DNA from: Methanohalophilus sp. RSK
GTDB lineage: Archaea; Halobacteriota; Methanosarcinia; Methanosarcinales; Methanosarcinaceae
NCBI RefSeq assembly: GCF_003722075.1
Contig: NZ_RDSK01000017.1
Coordinates: 36,350-100,349, forward strand
Reading direction: 5' to 3'
Length of the DNA: 64,000 nucleotides
Part shown: piece after piece, positions 55,292 to 64,000 of the stretch
Numbering within the stretch: position 1 is the first letter of the stretch
Layout of the letters: every line of letters begins with the position of its first letter
The notes under the pieces: model-generated
What the model saw: only the letters and a program-made list of their open reading frames with translations
Told to the model about the DNA's origin: nothing
Database searches by the model: none
Made by a program: the position numbers and the translations under genes

Positions 55292-56197
55292 ATGAAAAAC
55301 ATAGGAATACTCATAACCGATCCTGAAGACTGGACCACAAAATCCCTAATCGAAACCGCATCTCACAACAATATTAACCCCATCCCGATTAACCTTGCCT
55401 ATGCAGAAGTGACTATCGGGACAAACATAACCTACCACGCAGGGGACATAAACCTGCAGGATCTGGATGCCATCATTGTGAGGGATGTGGGAGGAGGCAA
55501 TGGGGATGGAGTCATTTTCAGGTTTGATATTTTACGCCAGTTGGAATCCTATGGGATACCTGTTATTAACCCACCGGCATCAATCCAGAATGCTGCAAAC
55601 AAATATCATGCTACATACCTTCTGGCAGAAGCAAATATACCGGTACCTCCCACAAAAGGTGTCCAGAGTATAGAAAGTGCCATGAATGCCCTGGAATCAT
55701 TCGAAGACGCCATCATCAAGCCCGTATTCGGGTATAAAGGCATGGGAATATCCAGAATCAAGAACGCACAGCTAATCAATCCTGATGGAAATTTGGATGA
55801 TACACCGGCAAGGGAATTTGTAAGCAGGATGATGAATGAAAGGAAAATGTTATACATCCAGAAATATATAGCAAATCCCGGCAGGGATATACGTGCCTTT
55901 GTTGTTGGTGATGAAGTGATCGGGGCCATCTACAGGAAAGCAGAAAAAGGATGGTTAAACAATCTCAGCCAGGGTGGAAATACTGAGAAATGTATGCTGG
56001 GAAAAGAACAGGAAGAACTTTGCGTCCGTGCATGTGAAAAAATAGGGGCCGAATATGCAGGAGTCGACCTGATCGAAGGAAAAGGCGGTGACATGGTGCT
56101 GGAAGTCAATGCAACTCCTTCCGGGGCAGGTATTTATAGAACATGGGGGATAAATCCGGCAGAGAAGATAATAGACCACCTTATGGAAAGACTCTGA
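55292..56197 (+). CDS. mptN: MptN-type ATP-grasp glutamate ligase (RimK family)
   Basis: The 301-residue ATP-grasp protein has GILITDPEDWTTKSL, IVRDVGGGNGDG, IIKPVFGYKGMGI (ATP-binding lysine and glycine loop) and VLEVNATPSGAGI. The N-terminus fits MptN, which adds alpha-linked glutamate to tetrahydromethanopterin to give tetrahydrosarcinapterin in Methanosarcinales. The related CofF (coenzyme F420 glutamate ligase) is the main alternative. It is followed by pth2 after 26 nt. Confidence 0.8.
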   Translation: MKNIGILITDPEDWTTKSLIETASHNNINPIPINLAYAEVTIGTNITYHAGDINLQDLDAIIVRDVGGGNGDGVIFRFDILRQLESYGIPVINPPASIQNAANKYHATYLLAEANIPVPPTKGVQSIESAMNALESFEDAIIKPVFGYKGMGISRIKNAQLINPDGNLDDTPAREFVSRMMNERKMLYIQKYIANPGRDIRAFVVGDEVIGAIYRKAEKGWLNNLSQGGNTEKCMLGKEQEELCVRACEKIGAEYAGVDLIEGKGGDMVLEVNATPSGAGIYRTWGINPAEKIIDHLMERL

Positions 56198-56223
56198 CCT
56201 GATTTCCTAAAGAGGACGTTAAA

Positions 56224-56571
56224 ATGTTTACCTGCAAACAATGTATTGTGATCCGACAGGACCTGAAATTATCAAAGGGCAAACTTGCAGTACAGGTGGC
56301 CCATGCTGCAGTATCAGCATCTGAGAAGGCAGATTCCAGAATATATTCAAAATGGAAAGCCGAAGGACAGAAAAAAGTAGTACTTAAAGTACCTGCCGAA
56401 AGGGACCTTTATGAGTTGAGGGAAATCGCCCGGGCACAGAACCTTCCCACCGCCCTGATACAGGATGCCGGTCTGACCGAGATTAAGCCAGGCACTGTTA
56501 CCGCTCTTGGCATCGGGCCCGCAACAAATGAAGACATAGAACGTATTACCGGTTCCCTGAAATTGCTTTAA
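56224..56571 (+). CDS. pth2: Peptidyl-tRNA hydrolase 2
   Basis: This 115-residue protein is the archaeal/eukaryal Pth2 type. It shows VIRQDLKLSKGKLAVQVAHAAVSA, in which the segment KGKLAVQVAHAA is diagnostic, and ALIQDAGLTEIKPGTVTALGIGPA. It frees tRNA from peptidyl-tRNA dropped by ribosomes. It lies between mptN and the transglutaminase-like gene in the same direction. Confidence 0.96.
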   Translation: MFTCKQCIVIRQDLKLSKGKLAVQVAHAAVSASEKADSRIYSKWKAEGQKKVVLKVPAERDLYELREIARAQNLPTALIQDAGLTEIKPGTVTALGIGPATNEDIERITGSLKLL

Positions 56572-56582
56572 AGGATGGTACA

Positions 56583-57725
56583 ATGGGGAAAAAAGGGTTC
56601 ATGTTACTGGTAGCCCTGATTGGCATACTGATCTATATCGGCGGCCAGAATCCGGAAATTCTGCAGGAAAGCATTCCCATCCCCGATGACAGGAGTATGG
56701 AAACTGCCTATGAACTCGATACACAAACCCTGACATACCCACAGGTACAGATTCTTGATCCCGAATATGACTATAAGCCCAGCCAAAGTAATATACTGTC
56801 CCCCGGATACAGCATATCAAGTGCTTACAGTTATGGAGAACCTTTCCGGAAAAATACCGGTATGCTCACAATGACCATAACAAATACGGGTAATAATGAA
56901 ATTTACGTATATGGATACGGCATCCGGCCGGCAAGTGGAAGCGGCATATACGATTTTGAAAGCGGATACCTGATACCCCCGGAAGAACAAAAAGAACTTG
57001 GATATGCCTGTTTTGACGTACCCGACAAATCGACAATAAAACTAGAGCCTTTTGTAAAGATAATGGCAACTTCCGAATCCGGGAAATGGCACGATTACGG
57101 GATGCAGTATTTTGACGCAATTGAAATCGAAACCCAGGCTGCTGCTACAGAAGTAAATCCACAATATACGTACAACCCGGCCTATCTTTTCGATAAGATT
57201 AACTCCCTTGTCAATTCATCCGACCCACAGGTCAGAAGCAAAGCTGCAAAAGCAGCAAAAGAGTACCCCGGCAAATACAATATTTATCAGGTATGTGCCC
57301 TGTATGATAATTTGATAGAAGATGTGGATTATATCAGTGATCCCCGGGGATCGGATTACTGGGTTGATCCGGGTGAGACCCTAGAAATCGGGGCAGGGGA
57401 TTGTGATGATTATGCCATCACAATGGCTTCCCTGGTAGAAGCAATCGGGGGCACATCCCGGATATATCTGACCGATACACACGCCTATGCGGCAGTTTAC
57501 ATAGGAACAAATGAAGATATCGATCGTATCTCAGGGGCCATAGAGCAATACTACGGATGTGTACCCGTATACTATGCAACCGACAAATACGGTTGCTGGT
57601 TACTTCTTGATCCGGCCGCAGACATGTATGCAGGGAGCCTGCCGGTGGAAACCGCTCCCACAGAAAATGGCTGGACATACACCAGACAGACAAATGTAAC
57701 AGTAATAGATATTGCCGCAAGATGA
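56583..57725 (+). CDS. Membrane-anchored transglutaminase-like protein
   Basis: The 380-residue protein has an N-terminal signal/anchor (MGKKGFMLLVALIGILIYI) and an extracellular beta-rich part with NTGNNEIYVYGYGI. A transglutaminase-like core follows: GAGDCDDYAITMASLVEAIGG supplies the catalytic Cys, and TDTHAYAAVYIG the His. It may be a cell-surface peptidase or remodelling enzyme. ATG 56583 is four bases after AAGGATGG. truD follows after 9 nt. Confidence 0.83.
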   Translation: MGKKGFMLLVALIGILIYIGGQNPEILQESIPIPDDRSMETAYELDTQTLTYPQVQILDPEYDYKPSQSNILSPGYSISSAYSYGEPFRKNTGMLTMTITNTGNNEIYVYGYGIRPASGSGIYDFESGYLIPPEEQKELGYACFDVPDKSTIKLEPFVKIMATSESGKWHDYGMQYFDAIEIETQAAATEVNPQYTYNPAYLFDKINSLVNSSDPQVRSKAAKAAKEYPGKYNIYQVCALYDNLIEDVDYISDPRGSDYWVDPGETLEIGAGDCDDYAITMASLVEAIGGTSRIYLTDTHAYAAVYIGTNEDIDRISGAIEQYYGCVPVYYATDKYGCWLLLDPAADMYAGSLPVETAPTENGWTYTRQTNVTVIDIAAR

Positions 57726-57734
57726 GGATTATCC

Positions 57735-59051
57735 ATGCAAGTGCCTGATATAGAAAAACAAACCGGTATCGACCTTTATGTAACTGAAACAGAGGGTATC
57801 GGCGGAAAGTTGAAACAAATTAGTGAAGATTTTGTTGTTGAGGAAGTCACGGGTAGGGAGGAAGGAGAGGAAGGAAAATACCTGATCCTCGAACTTACGA
57901 AAAAAAACTGGGAAACCCACCACCTGATAAGAGATATGTCCCGAATTCTGGGAATAAGTTCCAAAAGGTTTGGTTTTGCAGGGACCAAGGACAAGAGAGC
58001 ACTTACCACCCAGCGTATAAGTATATACGACCTTGAGGCAGAAGATATTGAAAGGATAAAACTCAGGGATGTGGATCTGAAAGTTCTGGGTCGTTCCAAC
58101 AAAGATGTAGGTTTGGGAGACCTTGTGGGGAATAAATTCAAAATAATTGTCCGGGATATCGATCTGCCCCAGCAGGAACTTGATAACAGACTCATGAATA
58201 TCACTTCCACAATAAATAACCTTGGTGGAGTCCCCAACTTTTTTGGGATTCAGAGATTTGGCTCCCGTCGTCCCATCACCCACCTTGTGGGCGAATCAAT
58301 AGTCAGGGGAGATATTGAAAAAGCTGCAATCGATTATATCGGTTTGAGTTTTCCAGACGAACACGAAAAAACAAGGCTTGTGCGTGACCGTTTCTATAAG
58401 GAGCGCAACTATATCGAAAGCCTGAAAGAATATCCTGTCCAGTTGCGGTATGAAAGAGCAATGATGCACTATCTTGTGAATAATCCGGATGACTTTGCCG
58501 CAGCATTCGGAGAATTGAGTTCCAATATGCGGAACATGTTTGTCCATGCCTACCAATCATATATCTACAATCGGATTATCTGCAGGCGAATCCGGGAAAA
58601 ACTGCCCCTCAATGAAGCGGTTGAAGGTGATATTGTGTGCTTCAAGAATAAACAGGGGCTGCCGGATACTTCCCGGCTTGAAACTGTAACATCCTCCAAG
58701 GTAAAAGGAATTAATAACCTGATCCGCAGGGGCAGAGCTTTTGTGACGGCCCCGCTGGTCGGCACATCCACCGAATTTACGGACAGCTCCCCGGGCAATA
58801 TCGAAAAAGAAATGCTCCAGGAGACCGGTGTTGAACAGAAAGATTTCCGCATTCCTGAAATTCCCGGTATAACCTCAAAGGGCAGGCGCAGGGAAATACT
58901 GTTGAATGTCAAACCTGCTTACGCAATTGCCGATGACGAATTAAATGAAGGAAAGAAAAAAGTTACACTGGAGTTCTGCCTGCCCAAGGGAAGTTATGCG
59001 ACAACCGTCCTCAGGGAATACATGAAAGCAGAACCCGCAGATATGAGTTAA
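57735..59051 (+). CDS. truD: TruD, tRNA pseudouridine-13 synthase
   Basis: The 438-residue protein has [19 protein letters not shown], with the catalytic Asp in GTKDKRA, then [22 protein letters not shown], in which NFFGIQRFG is diagnostic, and [11 protein letters not shown]. It makes pseudouridine in tRNA. Archaeal length is typical. It overlaps the convergent pyrG stop by four bases. Confidence 0.96.
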   Translation: MQVPDIEKQTGIDLYVTETEGIGGKLKQISEDFVVEEVTGREEGEEGKYLILELTKKNWETHHLIRDMSRILGISSKRFGFAGTKDKRALTTQRISIYDLEAEDIERIKLRDVDLKVLGRSNKDVGLGDLVGNKFKIIVRDIDLPQQELDNRLMNITSTINNLGGVPNFFGIQRFGSRRPITHLVGESIVRGDIEKAAIDYIGLSFPDEHEKTRLVRDRFYKERNYIESLKEYPVQLRYERAMMHYLVNNPDDFAAAFGELSSNMRNMFVHAYQSYIYNRIICRRIREKLPLNEAVEGDIVCFKNKQGLPDTSRLETVTSSKVKGINNLIRRGRAFVTAPLVGTSTEFTDSSPGNIEKEMLQETGVEQKDFRIPEIPGITSKGRRREILLNVKPAYAIADDELNEGKKKVTLEFCLPKGSYATTVLREYMKAEPADMS

Positions 59052-60637
59052 TAATTCCTCTTAAACATTGCTTCTACAAAAGCCCTGAAAGGAGGAGATG
59101 GCCTGCCGGGTCTTGAGCGAAATTCAGGATGGAACTGGGAAGCAAAAAAGAAACTATGAGAAGGTATCTCGGCTATTTCCATACGATTACGATTTTTGCC
59201 CGAAAATACCATTCCCTTCTCTTCCAGCCTATCTACAAAGTTGGGATTTACCTCATACCGGTGACGATGGCGCTCGACTATGGTATCGGTTCCATAGATT
59301 TTTTCTGCCAGTGAACCCTTTTTGAGAACGGCTTCATAATCCCCGAGTCTCATTGTGGCACCCATATTTACTATATTTTCCTGTTCCGGTAAAAGGTCTA
59401 TTACCGGATAAGGGGTGTTTTCATCGAATTCGGCACTGTTGGCATTTTCCATATTCGCTACATTACGTGCAAACTCAATTACACTCAGTTGCATACCAAG
59501 ACACAATCCCAGGAAAGGAATGTCATTTTCCCGGGCAAACTTTACAGCCTGTATCTTGCCTTCTACACCACGTTCCCCGAAACCCCCAGGAACAAGCACA
59601 CCATCATACTGCTGAAGAGTATTGATTGCTGCCGGGTCTTCATCAAAGGATTCCGAACTTACCCAATCGGTCCTTACCTTGCATCCAACTTCTATTGCTG
59701 CATGTTTCAGGGATTCCCTTATGCTTAGGTAGGAATCTTCAAGATTGGTATATTTCCCAACAATTGCAAGCCTGACATCCCCGGTAGCAGCATTCATTCT
59801 TCTGACCATATCTTCCCAGGCATGGTCTTGCTGTTTGGTGACCAGATCGAGTCTTTGCATCATGTACCCTGTAAGTCCCTGTTCTTCCAGCAGGAGAGGA
59901 ACATCATAAATATCATTTGAATCATGTGCACTTACTACAGCTTCCTTTGGAACATCACAGAAGAGGGACACTTTAGCACGGGTACTTTCATGCAGAGGAT
60001 TTTTACATCGTGCGACAATAACATCCGGGGATAGTCCAAGCTGGCGCAGATCTTTGACCGAGTGTTGTGTGGGTTTTGTTTTCTGGTCGCCCTGGGCATC
60101 AATGGGAACCAGGGTTACATGAAGGAAAATAATGTCCTCCTCGGATTCCTCCCTGTGCATCTGCCTGACCGCTTCAAGGAACGGCATACTCTCAATGTCA
60201 CCCACCGTCCCGCCGACTTCAATCAGACAGATATCAGCACCACTTTTGGCTGCAACCCTGCGGATACGGGCCTTTATTTCATTGGTAATATGAGGAATGA
60301 TCTGCACTGTCTTACCAAGATATTCGCCCCTTCTTTCCTTTTCAATAACAGACTTGTATATCTTACCGGTAGTCAGGTTATGATCCCATGTCAGTTCAGT
60401 GTCAAGATACCTTTCGTAGTTGCCCAGATCGAGGTCTACTTCACCACCGTCTTTCAGGACATAAACTTCACCGTGCTGGAAAGGACTCATGGTACCCGCA
60501 TCAATATTGATATAAGGATCTATCTTGATGGCGGTTACCTTTTGTCCCTTGTTTTTCAGGTTCCGTCCTACAGAAGCAGCAGTAATCCCCTTACCGAGAC
60601 CACTCATAACACCGCCTGTGATTATAATATATTTCAT
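59048..60637 (-). CDS. pyrG: CTP synthase
   Basis: The 529-residue enzyme has an N-terminal synthetase domain ([38 protein letters not shown]) and a C-terminal class I glutaminase with [11 protein letters not shown] (catalytic Cys) and [12 protein letters not shown] (catalytic His/Glu). It converts UTP to CTP using glutamine. Complete at both ends. Confidence 0.98.
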   Translation of the reverse strand: MKYIIITGGVMSGLGKGITAASVGRNLKNKGQKVTAIKIDPYINIDAGTMSPFQHGEVYVLKDGGEVDLDLGNYERYLDTELTWDHNLTTGKIYKSVIEKERRGEYLGKTVQIIPHITNEIKARIRRVAAKSGADICLIEVGGTVGDIESMPFLEAVRQMHREESEEDIIFLHVTLVPIDAQGDQKTKPTQHSVKDLRQLGLSPDVIVARCKNPLHESTRAKVSLFCDVPKEAVVSAHDSNDIYDVPLLLEEQGLTGYMMQRLDLVTKQQDHAWEDMVRRMNAATGDVRLAIVGKYTNLEDSYLSIRESLKHAAIEVGCKVRTDWVSSESFDEDPAAINTLQQYDGVLVPGGFGERGVEGKIQAVKFARENDIPFLGLCLGMQLSVIEFARNVANMENANSAEFDENTPYPVIDLLPEQENIVNMGATMRLGDYEAVLKKGSLAEKIYGTDTIVERHRHRYEVNPNFVDRLEEKGMVFSGKNRNRMEIAEIPSHSFFFASQFHPEFRSRPGRPSPPFRAFVEAMFKRNY

Positions 60638-60650
60638 TCTAAGTACCTCG

Positions 60651-61307
60651 TTATTTCCTGAAAACAGGTAGTTTGGTTAACATATAAGCAAATAATAAAG
60701 TCAGAAGGATAGCTATTGCCAGAGAAGTATAAAAGCTGGTTGAAAAACCAGCAGGATTCAGGTTGACAGATGATATTACATAATAGGCACCAAAAAGGAA
60801 ACCAATTAACATAAACAAAAAGATGACTAGTTTCATATCATTTGGTTTGATTGATTTCTCAAGGAACTTCCCAAAATCCATGCTCCATTTAGCCTTTGAT
60901 GCAGAAGAAGGGGTTGAAGGAATATGGGCAGGTTCAATTTTTGGTTCTTCCTCTACCGGAATTCGTACATTGTCCTTCTGTCCTATGTTTATACTAAATG
61001 ATTCGGTTTTGGAGCCATATCCCATGGTAACAAAAATAGTACCACTACTGAATACCCTGCCGTCATGTGGAATCCTGACAACAACGGGCACATATTCTTC
61101 ATGGGTCACATAAGGATTGTCATCAAGGAAAGTTACATAACCATCCAGATTTTCTGAAATGGAAAAATTGACATGCGTTGGTGAACCATAGTTGATAATC
61201 ACAATCTCAAAACTCTGTTCTCCACCGGGAGAGAGGGAGACCTCAACAGAAAGAGTGTCAAATTCAATGGAATTTACGCCAAGCCTGTTGATATGTATCT
61301 GTTGCAA
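60651..61307 (-). CDS. Two-helix membrane protein, unknown family
   Basis: The 218-residue protein has a beta-rich N-terminal half of Ig-like type ([24 protein letters not shown]), a Pro/Ser linker, and two C-terminal membrane helices ([19 protein letters not shown], and [17 protein letters not shown]). It probably shows its N-terminal half outside the membrane, although no cleavable signal peptide is visible. I do not assign a family. It lies between pyrG and the Trm112-like gene on the same strand. Confidence 0.72.
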   Translation of the reverse strand: MQQIHINRLGVNSIEFDTLSVEVSLSPGGEQSFEIVIINYGSPTHVNFSISENLDGYVTFLDDNPYVTHEEYVPVVVRIPHDGRVFSSGTIFVTMGYGSKTESFSINIGQKDNVRIPVEEEPKIEPAHIPSTPSSASKAKWSMDFGKFLEKSIKPNDMKLVIFLFMLIGFLFGAYYVISSVNLNPAGFSTSFYTSLAIAILLTLLFAYMLTKLPVFRK

Positions 61308-61322
61308 TGCGGATTCACCTGT

Positions 61323-61505
61323 TTAGTCTCTCATTTCTGGAGGAAGCATATTGGGAATGCCTTCCTCGATGGGATAATATTCGTCACATGCAGCACAATA
61401 AAGGGTACCACTAATAACCTCTTCCCCTTCGTCACTGCTTATATTTAGAACTAGCTCCCCCTTGCACAGGGGGCAGGCAAGGATGTCCATCATTTCTTTT
61501 TTCAT
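61323..61505 (-). CDS. Trm112-family methyltransferase activator
   Basis: This 60-residue protein, MKKEMMDILACPLCKGEL..., carries two zinc-type pairs: CPLC and CAAC. The pattern ILACPLCKGEL and YYPIEEGIPNMLPPE is typical of Trm112, which stabilises and activates tRNA, rRNA and protein methyltransferases. I chose ATG 61505 behind GGAGATG; a longer frame exists to 61544. Confidence 0.88.
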   Translation of the reverse strand: MKKEMMDILACPLCKGELVLNISSDEGEEVISGTLYCAACDEYYPIEEGIPNMLPPEMRD

Positions 61506-61608
61506 GACATTCACATCTCCAGATATAATTACTAATAATATCAAACTTCTGCTATTAATAAAAACGGGATAAATAGATTAATTTACAGGGATTCCTATCT
61601 AAAATGAT

Positions 61609-62556
61609 ATGATCGACTTGCTATTAAGGGTTCTTGATTTTGCAGTTCCCATACTTATAATGATTTTTATCGGATTATGGGGTGCCGGACTCCTTATAGA
61701 ACTGGGGCTGATGAAAAAATTATCCCGACTCACAAGACCCCTGCTCAAGCACACCAATCTGCCCGAGTCCTGCGGAAGTGCTTTTTTAGTTGCTATCGGA
61801 TCAACGGCTGCTGCAAACAGCATGGTAGTCCAGGCAAAGGATAAGGGGTGTGTTAATGACAGGGAAGCAATACTATGTGCTCTCCTCAACAGTACGCCTG
61901 CTTATGTAAGGGGGATCATAACATATCAGATTCCCATAATATTACCTGCACTGGGCCCTGTAGTCGGTGGATTCTATGTGATGGTATTCATTATATCAGC
62001 CGTTGTGAAGTTTTCAGTTGTTATAATGCTGAGCAAATTCTGGATAAAGGAACAAAAAAACTGTACACTGGATGATGGGCACAACGGGGATAGACCTCCA
62101 CTAAAGGAAGCCATGAAAGCAAGTTTCAAAAAAGAAAAGAAACTTTTCTTCAAGATCGCCACCATATACCTGGGCATGACCACCCTTGTTTTTGCACTGA
62201 GGGAGCAAGGCTTTTTTGAGATATTCAGTGTGCTGCCCCTGGCAGACCTTTTTGGGATTCCTTCAGAAAGCATCATCCCCCTGACAACTTATATTGCCAG
62301 CCCCATATTGGGAGTATCATTGCTTGGCCCCATGATCGGAGAGGGAAGTATATCCTACCTGCAGGCCATGATCGTCATAATGCTTGGAAGTATGTTCATG
62401 TTGCCCATATTCAGTATAAGGACTCTGTTGCCAAGATATATTTCTATATTCGGTCCCAAACTGGGCGTGAAAATAGTAACAATATCAACCGGAATGAGTA
62501 TACTGATACGATTTACGATACTGGTGATATTACTTATAATTGTGCATAATATTTAA
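61609..62556 (+). CDS. Nucleoside-recognition (Gate) domain membrane protein
   Basis: The 315-residue protein has about eight membrane segments. The Gate-type motif region includes VAIGSTAAANSMVVQAKDKG and ALLNSTPAYVRGIITYQIP in the first half, and SPILGVSLLGPMIGEGSIS in the second. It resembles SpmA/SpmB-like and nucleoside-transporter-related proteins of unknown substrate. It is divergent from the Trm112 gene, with a 100-bp shared promoter gap. Confidence 0.82.
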   Translation: MIDLLLRVLDFAVPILIMIFIGLWGAGLLIELGLMKKLSRLTRPLLKHTNLPESCGSAFLVAIGSTAAANSMVVQAKDKGCVNDREAILCALLNSTPAYVRGIITYQIPIILPALGPVVGGFYVMVFIISAVVKFSVVIMLSKFWIKEQKNCTLDDGHNGDRPPLKEAMKASFKKEKKLFFKIATIYLGMTTLVFALREQGFFEIFSVLPLADLFGIPSESIIPLTTYIASPILGVSLLGPMIGEGSISYLQAMIVIMLGSMFMLPIFSIRTLLPRYISIFGPKLGVKIVTISTGMSILIRFTILVILLIIVHNI

Positions 62557-62967
62557 GACAGTCTAAAGTATAGACAGAAGAGTAGCACATGGCGTCTGAA
62601 AGAATAGTAGTTGAGTGATTACACTTTTTTATTTATTTTTATGAGAAATGTTTTTGATAACATATTCAGTAAACTTCAATCTGCTTTTGGCTTCAATGTA
62701 GATAGGAGTGTAATATATTTGTTATTTGTATAGTTTCCGCATCTAAACACAAAACAGATGTATCTATTTTTAAAAGAAATGTCAATAATAAGATCACTAT
62801 TAATATTTATTCATTTAGAACGGGAACAACAGGATATTGGATAACTCCAATCGTTTGCTATTTCTGAATAAAGTGGACATCAACCCTATAGATATGCTTC
62901 TCCTGTAAACGCAACAAAATATTCCTGCAAAAAAGTAAAAAAGAACTCTGGCAAATCACCAGAGTTT
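62557..62967. other. Gene-free region between convergent genes
   Basis: These 411 bp are AT-rich and lie between two converging genes. They hold a 30-codon frame (62641-62733, MRNVFDNIFSKLQSAFG...) without a clear ribosome site, a T-run near 62625-62640, and at the right end the terminator of the minus-strand surface protein. I see nothing else. Confidence 0.6.
62935..62966 (-). terminator. Hairpin terminator of the surface-protein gene
   Basis: AACTCTGG (62944-62951) and CCAGAGTT (62959-62966) form an 8-bp stem with a 7-base loop directly after the stop codon. On the minus strand the stem is followed by CTTTTTTACTTTTTTG, a good U-rich tail. Confidence 0.75.
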
Positions 62968-64000
62968 TTAGTCTTCTCTCTGCCTTTTCCTAAAGACAAT
63001 CACAAGTATTGTAAGCAACACCAATACTCCCATTCCAATGAACAGGTTTTGAATATTGTCACCCTCATCTGATTTTGGAACATCGTCAGTCATCTGTCCG
63101 GCTGAATCAGATGTAGTGTCCTCCTCACTTTCGGATTCAGGAGTTACAATCTCTTCATCCAGGTCTTCTTCTGTACTCTGAGACCTGTTTTGAAGCATCT
63201 GTAACTTTAGATAGGCAGGCAGCCCGTCATCAGATCCGGAACCTGAATCATACTTGTAATCTGCAGTCACTGCAAAGGGTGAGAAACCTGGGATATCCCT
63301 TACAATGAAGTAGGAATAAGTCCCATCATTTCTGAGAAGTTCAGGTTCGTACGATTGCCATCCAGAAGTACCCCTGTGTTTCAGATAGACAGTATCAATT
63401 AGCAGAGAACCGCCACCAACATTATTCAGAACCTTGAACTCGATACTTCTGTTCTCGCTTCCATTATTTACAAGGGTTTCATTATTGAAACTGATATCCA
63501 TGTACTGATACACTGAATCCTTCTCAAAATTAAGCTCTGATTCATTGAGTGCAGAAGCATTCAGTACTTCTACCTTTATCTGAATACCTTCGGTTTCATT
63601 GCTGGTATTGAATGACACGAAATCTATGCTACATTCAATTCCAGTCTTCTCGGAGGTCTTGTTGCTGGTATTGAAACGTACATAAGATTCACCACCAGAT
63701 TCATTTACTTCCGGAGTTGTGTTGATTACCTGATCGATATCATCTGCATCTTCTGCGGATGAATTTGTTACAGTCCATTCCCAGAAGAACACGTCAGTTC
63801 TACCAATACTCTCATTGCTGACGTGTGCGGAGATATTGTACACATCCATGAAGAAGTCATCCTGATCAATGTACTGGCTGGTATTCACATTGCAATAAGA
63901 CAGATGAGCAGAATCATCGGTATTGTTGTTGTACAGCGTTACTCCTGAACCATTCAGTGGTGTACCATCAATGAACCATTCATAACTGGAATACAGTGTA
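62968..64000 (-). CDS. PGF-pre-PGF domain surface protein (N-terminus beyond the window)
   Basis: The frame is open from the stop at 62968 to the right edge, at least 344 codons. The visible C-terminal part contains beta-rich, Ser/Thr/Asn-rich sequence with many glycosylation-type NxS/T sites, the PGF-pre-PGF hallmark FIVRDIPGFSPFAV, an acidic Ser/Glu/Asp stretch, and one C-terminal membrane helix with a positive tail (VLTILVIVFRKRQRED). It is a cell-surface or S-layer-associated protein anchored by its C-terminus. A GTG at 63888 is only an internal codon; the frame continues upstream of it. Confidence 0.85.
   Translation of the reverse strand, partial: TLYSSYEWFIDGTPLNGSGVTLYNNNTDDSAHLSYCNVNTSQYIDQDDFFMDVYNISAHVSNESIGRTDVFFWEWTVTNSSAEDADDIDQVINTTPEVNESGGESYVRFNTSNKTSEKTGIECSIDFVSFNTSNETEGIQIKVEVLNASALNESELNFEKDSVYQYMDISFNNETLVNNGSENRSIEFKVLNNVGGGSLLIDTVYLKHRGTSGWQSYEPELLRNDGTYSYFIVRDIPGFSPFAVTADYKYDSGSGSDDGLPAYLKLQMLQNRSQSTEEDLDEEIVTPESESEEDTTSDSAGQMTDDVPKSDEGDNIQNLFIGMGVLVLLTILVIVFRKRQRED

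Noticed and set aside
60062..60661. A 199-codon frame opposite pyrG
   Set aside because: It is antisense to a clearly conserved enzyme, has no ribosome site and no recognisable domain.
62641..62733. A 30-codon frame in the right intergenic gap (MRNVFDNIFSKLQSAFG...)
   Set aside because: The amphipathic look is interesting, but there is no ribosome site and no support beyond its length.

Overview
The window reads as a methanogenic archaeon of the Methanosarcinales, most like the halophilic methylotrophic genera (Methanohalophilus, Methanolobus, Methanococcoides). The evidence is methanogenesis marker protein 2, a NifB-like radical SAM protein, an MptN-type RimK ligase and DUF98 chorismate lyase (both methanopterin genes), an archaeosine/queuosine-precursor gene set, archaeal Pth2, TruD and Trm112, and secreted COG1361 and PGF-pre-PGF proteins. 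Assignment to genus is inference.

The left two thirds (about 0.6-43.3 kb) is a defence region. Positions 595-15462 hold a BREX operon: brxB, brxC, an AlbA_2/HATPase regulator-like gene, pglX, an unrecognised AT-rich gene, pglZ and brxL. No brxA is visible. A convergent minus-strand group follows: an unknown gene, a PD-(D/E)XK-like nuclease, and a 1019-residue UvrD-type helicase with a C-terminal RecB-like nuclease and a four-cysteine (4Fe-4S type) cluster. Next come a one-domain RNase III and two broken cas1 3' ends placed head to head (20742-21514), relics of an earlier CRISPR locus. An ABC-2 exporter with a secreted partner (21882-24732) separates these from the second defence system.

That system is a type III CRISPR-Cas locus of III-D-like make-up. 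Thirteen minus-strand genes (41348 down to 29015) encode Cas6, Cas10 (HD plus GGDD), four RAMP proteins including a two-domain Csx10-like one and a tandem Cas7-like one, two small alpha-helical subunits, a CARF-only protein, a PIN-like nuclease, a CARF-HEPN Csm6-like RNase, Cas1 and Cas2. Arrays of 51 repeats (24921-28714) and 21 repeats (41800-43348) lie on the two sides, share one 37-nt repeat, and are oriented outward. Each is preceded by a 300-bp leader (28715-29014 and 41500-41799). The two leaders are near-identical inverted copies and each carries two TGTACAGACCT...AGGTCTGTACA palindromes. The cas promoter has one TGTACAG half-site and its own 12-bp inverted repeat. The arrangement suggests shared control of cas genes and arrays, and a cassette able to invert between the leaders.

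The right third (44.08-64 kb) is ordinary methanogen core: tRNA-Thr, chorismate lyase, a radical SAM enzyme, marker protein 2, NifB, the queD-queE-DUF366-queC operon, a possible alanine dehydrogenase/ornithine cyclodeaminase, rubredoxin-fused glutamate synthase, mptN, pth2, a transglutaminase-like protein, truD, pyrG, Trm112, a nucleoside-recognition membrane protein, and a cell-surface protein cut by the right edge. One non-coding stretch here, 45186-45302, looks like a promoter followed by a structured small RNA.

The items most worth a second look are the CARF + PIN gene pair as a possible undescribed type III effector, the palindromic paired leaders, the orphan gene between pglX and pglZ, and the candidate small RNA.
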